Origin: Pseudonocardia parietis | Lineage (GTDB): Bacteria; Actinomycetota; Actinomycetes; Mycobacteriales; Pseudonocardiaceae | NCBI RefSeq assembly: GCF_017876315.1 | Contig: NZ_JAGINU010000004.1 | Span: 310,001-374,000, forward strand | DNA length: 64,000 bases | Direction: 5' to 3' | Shown here: positions 58,127 through 64,000 of the stretch, one piece after another | Layout of the letters: every line of letters begins with the position of its first letter | Numbering within the stretch: position 1 is the first letter of the stretch | The notes under the pieces: generated by a model | What the model saw: the letters and a program-made list of their open reading frames with translations, nothing else | Told to the model about the DNA's origin: nothing | The model's database searches: none | Program-made: the position numbers and the translations under genes

Positions 58127-60498
58127 TCAGAGATCGGGGGCGGCGGTCAGCAGCGGCCCGGGGAGACTGTCGAGAAGCTGCTGGACCTGGTCGCGTTTGT
58201 CGCGCAGGTTCCGGACGGTGAGGTGGAGCTGTTCGACGTCGCCGAGCCAGGAGTTGCTCTCGGCCTCCGCGATGCGGGCGTGCAGGTTATCTTCGATGGC
58301 GTCGAGCTGCGTGATCTCACCGGGGTCGACTTGGAGGAAGTTGCATCGCAGGCAGGCGTGTTCGTGTGCGCAGTCGGAGCCATAGGGTCGGCGGCAGGAA
58401 CCGAGGGCGATACGGCGGCGGGAGAAGTGCTCGTGGAATTCGCCCCACTCCTGCTGGGTAGGTTCGCGGTACTCAGCGGCCGGTCGTAGCTCGCGGCAGG
58501 CGGTGATGAACCGGTCGTAGGCGGCGAAGACTTCGTGCTGGTGCCCGGCGAGCTGGGCAGCTAGGTGGATGGGGAACCCCTCGGTGACCAGGTCGGTGAT
58601 GAACAGGCGGCGGAAGTCGTGTGGGGTCAGCCGCAGTGGGGAGCCGTCGGTGTCGAGCAGGCCGGCGTCGGTGGCCAGGTCGGCGACGTAGTCCTGGATG
58701 GTGGCGCTGCTCATGGCACGGGGGCGGGGACCGCGCCGGATCTGGAACAGGAACGGCATCGGTGCCGAGTGCTCCCTCTCGTAGTGGTCGTAGCGCACGC
58801 TGAGCGGGATGGTGCCGTCGGTGCTGAGCAGGCGGGTGACGATCTGGGCGAGCACGGCGGTGAGCTGGGGACTGCAGGGGATGATCCGTTCGCAGTCAGT
58901 CTTGCTGGGCGCGATCTGCAGTAGTGGAACGGTCTCACCGTCGGGTTTGGTGAACTGGCGGATGCTCAGGTGGGTGAGCTCTTTGAGCTCCTCGAACCGC
59001 ATCCCGGAGTGGCGCAGCGTCTCCACGATGGCCCAGGTCCAGAACGCGCGTTCCTCGTGCAGGATCGGATCGATCCGCTTGTCCTGACCGACGACGCTGA
59101 CTCGGATGGCGCCGGGCTGCGCTTGCTTGGTGAGTCGGACGCGGCGATACCGGGTGTTGTCGTGGTCGAACTCGTCGCCGGGGACGGCCGCCCGGGCCTG
59201 GGCGAGCAGCCGCTCGGCTTGGTCGCGGCGGCGGCGGGCATGCTCGACCAACCGGGGCATGTGCGGTGCCAGGGTGCGGGTGCGGGCCTGCATCCGGGCC
59301 GTCGCTGCGCGCCGGGCGGGTGTGATTCCGTGCAAGTCTCGGGGGCTGATGGGGCACGGGACCGCCCAGGGCGTCCAGCGAGGCTGCTCGTGTGCCCAGG
59401 CGGCGATGTCGAGATAGAAGGTGCGGACGCTTCCCAGCACGGAGAAGTAGTCGCGGCGCACGCGACCCCCGCTCTTGGTCTTGACCCGCTGTTTCCAGCC
59501 GGCGGCTTGGTCGGTGCTCAGGGCGATCGTGTCGATCCCGGGATGGTGGTCCTCGAGGTCCTTCCAGAACACGTTGGCCAGCATCCGAGCCAGATTGTCC
59601 CGGGTGGCGTAGTCGTGGGTGGGCTCCAGCTCGGTCAGGTAGTCGATCAACAGAGCGCGCACCGGTGCGCTGGCTACCTGGTAGCGGTCGACGAGTTCGG
59701 TCGCAGACTGTTTCCCGGAGCGGAGCAGCACCTCGATGGTGTCCGGTTCCCCGGCCAGCAGGCCCGCTGCGCGGGCATGATGCCAGGCCATCGCACTCTG
59801 CCGCGGGAGGTGCTGCGGCCGGTGGCCTCGAGGAAGTCGCGGTGGTGCAGCATATGCTCGGCACGGATCTGTTCGACGCCGATACCGTGCCGGATACAGA
59901 TTCGGACCAGCACTGTTGCGCTGGACCGCAGCAGCTGCTTCGACGCGTTCGTTGCGGCCCCGGCGGCGAAGAACCGCTCCCAGACCTGCCGATCGTGGCA
60001 GTCGGTCCAGTCCCACCAAAGCTTGGTCAGATGTGCGGTCAGCAACCATTCGTCGCTGGGACGAATCACCCCGAGCAGGATCAGCGCGCTGGCCGCGACG
60101 CGGATGCCCGGGCGTTGGCGCGGGTTGGACAGCCCCGGCGCCCAGTCCGGCCCACCCTGGTCCGCGCCGCTGGCCACCCACCGCTGCTGATAGGAGCTCC
60201 CGTGAAAGGAATCCAGCCAGTCCAGGAACAGCAGCACGTGCCGGCGTGCCGCCGCGACGGTGTCGGAACGGTGGTCCAGGCCGAGAAAGTTGCGGGAGAG
60301 CTCACCAGCGGCGACGGCGATCCGCTCGCGTTCCTGCTCGGTGGCTGGTCGATCAAACCAGAGGTGCGGCCGGTCGCGGTCCGGCACGCGGTGAGGAGCG
60401 CCAGCGGCACGATCCGCGGTGGCGGCCATCGTTCGCGTGCGCAGGCCGCCTGCGGCTACTCCGGCTTCGGTTCCGGTGTCGGCGTCGGTTCTGCTCAT
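58127..60498 (-). pseudogene. TnpB-like tyrosine recombinase with one frameshift
   Basis: A protein of about 790 residues in two frames. It starts at ATG 60498, overlapping the upstream stop. A one-base shift near 59822 (EATGR / HLPRQSAMAW) joins the N-terminal 225 residues to the remainder. The catalytic residues lie in the second part: Arg in SGMRFEELKEL, Lys in APSKTDCE, HDFRR, and His and Tyr in GHQHEVFAAYDR. The C-terminus has the CRRPYGSDCAHEHACLRC cysteine cluster and a long coiled coil, as in Tn554 TnpB. The frameshift may be real decay or a sequencing error. Confidence 0.78.
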
Positions 60499-61750
60499 GC
60501 GTCGGGTCCGGTGACCGTGTCCTGGCCGAACAGAACCGCCAGATCGGCCGGGTCGTAGCCGGCGGCCGGACGTGGCGGTGGTGCGGGCGGACGCGCGTAA
60601 TGCGCCAACAGCCGCTCGACCAGGTTTTCCATCCGGGTTCGCAGATAAACCTGCGTCGTGCTCAATGATGCGTGCCGCATCAGCTCCTGCACATCGGTGA
60701 TCAACAGTGTCGGGTCGGCTGCTAACCGGTAGGCATACGTGTGCCGTAGGTCGTGGAAGGTGATGTTCGTGCCCAGTGCGGTGTTGGCGCGCTCGAGCAC
60801 CTGCCGCAGCGACCAGTAGGTCATCGGGCGCGGTTGCCCGCGCAGGGTCAGCCACAGTGGATCTGCCGGGCCGAACCCGCCCGGGCGGTCCCCCAGGTAC
60901 AGACTGATCCACATCAGTGAGTCCGGGGAGGTCCGGACCGGTTGGTACTCCCGACGGCCCTTACCGATCACTTCGATCGTGTGGGTATCGACCTGCACCC
61001 CACACGGGCGCATCGACAGCATCTCCGCCGCCCGTGCCCCGCTGGAGACCGAGGTCGACACGATTGCCCGGTCGCGCACCGTGGGGAGCTGGGCGAAGAA
61101 CTCGTTGAACAACTCGTCCGGGATCGCGCGGGCGCGCGGGGCGCGCGCTGCTCGCGCTTCTGTCGATACGGCGCCCGGCGTTGCGGCTGCGGAGTCTCCA
61201 TCGGGCCCTGCCGGGTCCGCAGCTCCCGCGCGCGCCGCGCCGGTGACCTGGGCACCGGATTGGTCAACGGCCCCAGCCCGGTTGCTACGGCGAACTCGTA
61301 GAACTCGCTGACCACCGACAACAGGTGATCAATCGTGGCCGGGGCGTACTCGTTCCGCAGGTAGGGCTTCGCGGTCCGGGGATTCACCGACCCGGCCGGC
61401 GGACGCGCCCCAGCCTGCCGGGCGCTCGACCGCCGCCGCTGCGGATTGTCGGCCATGCGGTACCACCGCACGACATCGCGGACGTCGGCGCGGGTGGCAC
61501 CCGCCCAGCCGACGTGCATCGCATCCAGCAACCTGTACCAGGCAAGCAGGTCATAGGCATACGAGCGCAACGTCCCCGGCGAGTAGTCACTCGCCGCCAG
61601 CTCGGTCAGCCACCGCGACACCGCATCGATCTCGACACCGTCGGCGTCGAGGAGCGCCCACGCCTGGTCAGGCCTGCCCGTGGCCACCACCCGGCCGATT
61701 GGTAACACCACAAGATCAGTGGCCTTCCGAACCCGATCCCTGTCGCCCAC
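60495..61750 (-). pseudogene. TnpA-like tyrosine recombinase with one frameshift
   Basis: A recombinase of about 418 residues. The N-terminal core-binding half is in one frame (AVSRWLTELAASDYSPGTLRSYAYDLLAWYRLL; DHLLSVVSEFYEFAV) and the catalytic half in another (Arg in SGARAAEML, Lys in IGKGRRE, HDLRHTYAYRL, RHASLSTTQVYLRT). The shift falls in a GC run near 61115-61145, a place prone to sequencing slips. GTG at 61750 with GAGAGGG upstream; ATG-type start at 61825 is possible. It overlaps the TnpB-like gene by ATGA, so the pair is coupled. Confidence 0.78.
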
Positions 61751-61931
61751 TTCCGACCGCCCTCTCTGCCATGACCAGCCGATCCGGACCGTGGCGGCCC
61801 TGGCATAAGGGGTAACGAGCGCCAACGCGTCTTGTTATGCCCGTCACAGATGCCCCCTATGGTCGGCATGGAGTCGACCGAGACGTCCGAGCGGATCAGG
61901 CCGCCGGCGTCGGCCTAACGATCCTTGGTCG

Positions 61932-62354
61932 CTAGGGGTGTCGGCCGCCTTCTGACGGCGCCTCGATGATCTGGCAGACAACGGCGTTCTGGCCGTGCCG
62001 GCGCGCGCTGGTGGCAGTGGCGCGGGCACGGGAGAGTGACTGGCGCAAGCGATTGAGGTCGCGGAATCGTTGATCGATGTCGGCGAGGTGCGCATCGAGC
62101 AACGCCAGGACGCGGCCGCAGGGTTGCTCGCCGCCACGCTGGAGATCAAGAATTTCCTTGATCTCATCGAGATGCAGGCCGAGGGTCTTCGCTTGGCGTA
62201 CGAAGCGCAGCACGTCGAGATCGTTCTCGGTGAAGACCCGGTATCCGGCCTCGGTCCGCTCGGCGGCGGGCAACAGCCCCTTGGCTTCCCACAGGCGGAC
62301 CGCCTTGGCGCTCACACCGGCGGCGTCGGCCGCCGCGCCGACCGTCATTCGCAT
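61932..62354 (-). CDS. MerR-family regulator of the MFS exporter
   Basis: A 140-residue MerR-type activator. The winged helix spans 1-70 (MTVGAAADAAGVSAKAVRLWEAKGLLPAAERTEAGYRVF), then a dimerisation helix (HLADIDQRFRDLNRLRQSLSRAR) and a short effector region with Cys residues (EQPCGRVL, VVCQIIE). ATG at 62354 with AGGAGGTCTGTC upstream. It is divergent from the MFS gene and the intergenic region contains a MerR-type spaced promoter, so it probably controls that exporter. The inducer, metal or drug, is unknown. Confidence 0.87.
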   Translation of the reverse strand: MRMTVGAAADAAGVSAKAVRLWEAKGLLPAAERTEAGYRVFTENDLDVLRFVRQAKTLGLHLDEIKEILDLQRGGEQPCGRVLALLDAHLADIDQRFRDLNRLRQSLSRARATATSARRHGQNAVVCQIIEAPSEGGRHP

Positions 62355-62379
62355 GACAGACCTCCTCGCATGATCACTC

Positions 62380-62411
62380 TTGACCTTACCCCTGGGGGAA
62401 GGTCCTAGCGT
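62380..62411 (+). promoter_or_regulatory. MerR-type promoter and operator dyad
   Basis: TTGACC at 62380-62385 and TAGCGT at 62406-62411, 20 bases apart, longer than the usual 17. The interval holds a near-perfect dyad (62382-62404, outer arms GACCTT and AAGGTC with CCCC and GGGG inside). MerR activators bind such over-spaced promoters. It faces the MFS gene. Confidence 0.75.
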
Positions 62412-62585
62412 CCGGTCGGGCGTCGAGCCGTCCGACCCGACCGGAAGCGAAGTGCAGTGTTCGTTCAGTCAGAGGCCCTGATCGCCAGGGTGCTCGCCAT
62501 CGCCCGCAGGAGGGTTCCTGCGCACCTCGCGTCGACCCCTGCAGGCGCCGCCGGGCCTCGGCAGCACCCCTCGGGCAGGTGCCGA

Positions 62586-63809
62586 GTGAGCGCTACGCCC
62601 CGCCGGGTCGGGATGCGCACGGTGTTCGCCCACCCCGGCTACCGGCGCTTGTGGTCGGCGCGCACGGTGTCGCAGTGCGGGGACATCTTCGCGACGGTGG
62701 CATTGGCCCTGTTGGTGTTCGACCTGACCGGCTCGGCGCTGGGCGTGAGCGCGGTGGTGTTTGCTGAGATCCTTCCGGTCCTGTTGCTCGCGCCGCTGGC
62801 GGGCACCCTGGTCGACCGGCTGCCCCGGATCCGGATCATGATCGCCGCGGACGTGTGGCGTGCCCTGCTGGCCGGGTCGCTGATCCTGCTCGGCGACCAC
62901 GTCGTCGCGGTGTATGTGATCGCGTTCGGGCTCTCTGTCGGGGCAGTCCTGTTCAACCCCGCAGCCAACAGCGCCGTGCCCGCGCTGGTCGACGACAGCG
63001 AGCTCGTCGCGGCCAACAGCGGCATCTGGACCGCCGCAGTACTGAGCCAGATCGCCCTGGCCCCGCTCGCCGGGCTGCTCTACACCGCGCTCGGCCCCGC
63101 CCCGGCGTTCGGGATCAACGCGGCCAGCTTCGTGGCCAGTGCAGTCCTGCTCACCGGGCTGCGGTTACCGGCCACGCCCCGCTCGACCGCACGGCGCGGT
63201 TTCTTTGCCGACGCCGTGGACGGGGTGCGGGTACTGGCCTCGGACCGGTTGCTGCGGGCACTGGGCGCGGGCCAGCTCCTCGCGGCCCTGTCGGCCGGTG
63301 CAACGAGTGCCTTGCTGGTGGTGCTCGCCCGGGAGCACCTGGCCCTGCCGCCGTCGGGCTACGGGCTACTGCTGGGTGCGATCGGCGTCGGCGCAGTCCT
63401 GGGCCCGTTGGTGGTGAGCCGGCAGCTGAGCGATCCGCGACGCCCGGCGTTCGTGTTCGGCCCCTACGTGCTCCGCGGCCTGGTCGACCTTGTGCTCGCG
63501 ACGTTCACCGCGTTCCCGGTCGCCCTGGTCGCCCTGGCGGTCTACGGGCTGGGCACCTCCACCGGCGCGGTCACCTTCAACTCCCTGCTGCAAGCCCACA
63601 CCCCCGCACACCTGCGCGGACGGATCTTCGCCGGCTTCGACGTGTTCTGGCAGCTGGGCCGGCTCGTGTCCCTGCTCCTGGGTGGTCTGCTCGCCGCCGC
63701 GCTCGGTATCCAGGCCGTCTACCTCCTCGGTGGGCTCCTGCTCCTGGCGGCCGCGGTGATCGGCTGGTTCGGCATCCGAGGCAACGCCCTGAGCTCGCCG
63801 ACCGGGTAG
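62586..63809 (+). CDS. MFS exporter
   Basis: A 407-residue major facilitator transporter of the drug-efflux type with about 11-12 spans. The first segment (FAHPGYRRLWSARTVSQCGDIFATVALALLVFDLTGSALGVS) and the loop LAGTLVDRLPRIRIMIAADVWRA are typical of the MFS_3 / enterobactin-exporter-like group. GTG at 62586 follows gcaggtg; an in-frame ATG at 62613 is an alternative. Expression is probably governed by the divergent MerR regulator. Substrate unknown. Confidence 0.88.
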   Translation: MSATPRRVGMRTVFAHPGYRRLWSARTVSQCGDIFATVALALLVFDLTGSALGVSAVVFAEILPVLLLAPLAGTLVDRLPRIRIMIAADVWRALLAGSLILLGDHVVAVYVIAFGLSVGAVLFNPAANSAVPALVDDSELVAANSGIWTAAVLSQIALAPLAGLLYTALGPAPAFGINAASFVASAVLLTGLRLPATPRSTARRGFFADAVDGVRVLASDRLLRALGAGQLLAALSAGATSALLVVLAREHLALPPSGYGLLLGAIGVGAVLGPLVVSRQLSDPRRPAFVFGPYVLRGLVDLVLATFTAFPVALVALAVYGLGTSTGAVTFNSLLQAHTPAHLRGRIFAGFDVFWQLGRLVSLLLGGLLAAALGIQAVYLLGGLLLLAAAVIGWFGIRGNALSSPTG

Positions 63810-63895
63810 CTATGTCCGGCCCGAGCGGCTGGTGACGCTCGTTGCACGCGGACACGAGGCTCGTCCCAGCACGGCCATGCACCGGATGCAGGGGC

Positions 63896-64000
63896 TTACG
63901 ACTGGGCTGGCGGCGCCGCGATGGTGAGCTGGCGCCGATGGTGGTCGAAGTGCTGGGTCCCGAAGTGGTAGACGTCGAGCACGCTCATCGTCGGGGTGAA
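63896..64000 (-). CDS. DinB-like protein, 3' end only
   Basis: The last 34 codons of a gene that continues past the window edge. The end reads TPTMSVLDVYHFGTQHFDHHRRQLTIA, the final metal-binding helix pattern (HxxxH) of DinB/DUF664-type four-helix proteins. TAA at 63896-63898. Identification rests on this short segment only. Confidence 0.55.
   Translation of the reverse strand, partial: FTPTMSVLDVYHFGTQHFDHHRRQLTIAAPPAQS

Larger units (their letters stand above)
58084..61860. mobile_element. Tn554-like element with two tyrosine recombinases
   Basis: Two overlapping minus-strand tyrosine recombinase genes of the Tn554 TnpA/TnpB plan, about 3.7 kb, inserted into a DUF4038-type gene. Tn554-type elements have no inverted repeats or target duplications, so the ends are only approximate (left end where the DUF4038 match stops, right end before the MerR gene). 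No resistance or other cargo gene is present. Confidence 0.65.

Noticed and set aside
1..64000. tRNA, rRNA and CRISPR arrays
   Set aside because: No cloverleaf-like sequence ending in CCA, no rRNA-like conserved stretch and no regularly spaced repeats were seen on reading both strands; a dedicated tRNA search could still find one.

Overview
The window is very GC-rich (roughly 70 percent by eye). GTG starts are frequent, and overlapping stop/start codons (ATGA, TGATG, GTGA) are common. The gene content is actinobacterial: GAF-ANTAR regulators, STAS and RsbW-type partner-switching proteins, a SigB/F-type sigma factor, an Rpf-domain protein, SCO6880-type conjugation genes and small MerR-like regulators. 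A filamentous actinomycete of the Pseudonocardia/Streptomyces kind is the best guess. That is inference from gene content; there is no rRNA or other marker gene here. No tRNA, rRNA, CRISPR array, replication initiator or relaxase was recognised. The density of insertion sequences and broken genes fits a plasmid or an integrated mobile region.

Layout. 0-1.8 kb: a tyrosine recombinase and a small Cys-containing protein. 2-31 kb: a stress-signalling region scattered with insertion sequences. It holds five STAS-type proteins, four GAF-ANTAR proteins, one RsbW-like ATPase, a SPW-type membrane protein, a hemerythrin, a manganese catalase, an Hsp20 chaperone and two small MerR-like regulators. Its only sigma factor gene is split by an IS21-family element. 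Other elements are two IS5-family copies and two IS701-family copies. One IS701 transposase carries a perfect in-frame 807-bp tandem duplication; the other copy truncates a phoU gene that also has a nonsense codon and a frameshift.

31-37.5 kb: a MarR-type regulator, membrane proteins, a frameshifted cupin, a truncated Tat-lipoprotein and a flavin-dependent oxidoreductase. These lead into an operon of XRE regulator, ImmA/IrrE-type metallopeptidase and multi-pass membrane protein, followed by a second XRE-type regulator beside the conjugation genes.

37.5-57.5 kb: a co-directional, tightly packed putative conjugative (type IV secretion) module. In order it encodes a secretion-accessory protein, a ParA/MinD ATPase, a GH16-like secreted protein, an 874-residue Ser/Asp-rich Rpf transglycosylase, a secreted trypsin-like protease, a second ParA-like protein with a degenerate P-loop, a small two-span membrane protein, a membrane-anchored accessory protein, a VirB6/TrbL-like channel protein, a SCO6880-family protein, a VirB4-like ATPase, a lysozyme-like plus NlpC/P60 hydrolase, a J-domain protein and a VirD4-like coupling ATPase. 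Oppositely oriented cargo (methyltransferase, VOC protein, recombinase fragment) interrupts it at 51.8-53.7 kb. The inferred division of labour is ATPases and channel for DNA transfer, wall hydrolases for peptidoglycan penetration, and the XRE/metallopeptidase/membrane operon for control.

57.5-64 kb: a DUF4038-type glycosidase pseudogene cut by a Tn554-like pair of tyrosine recombinase genes (each with one frameshift), then a MerR regulator divergent from an MFS exporter with a clear operator dyad, and the 3' end of a DinB-like gene at the window edge.
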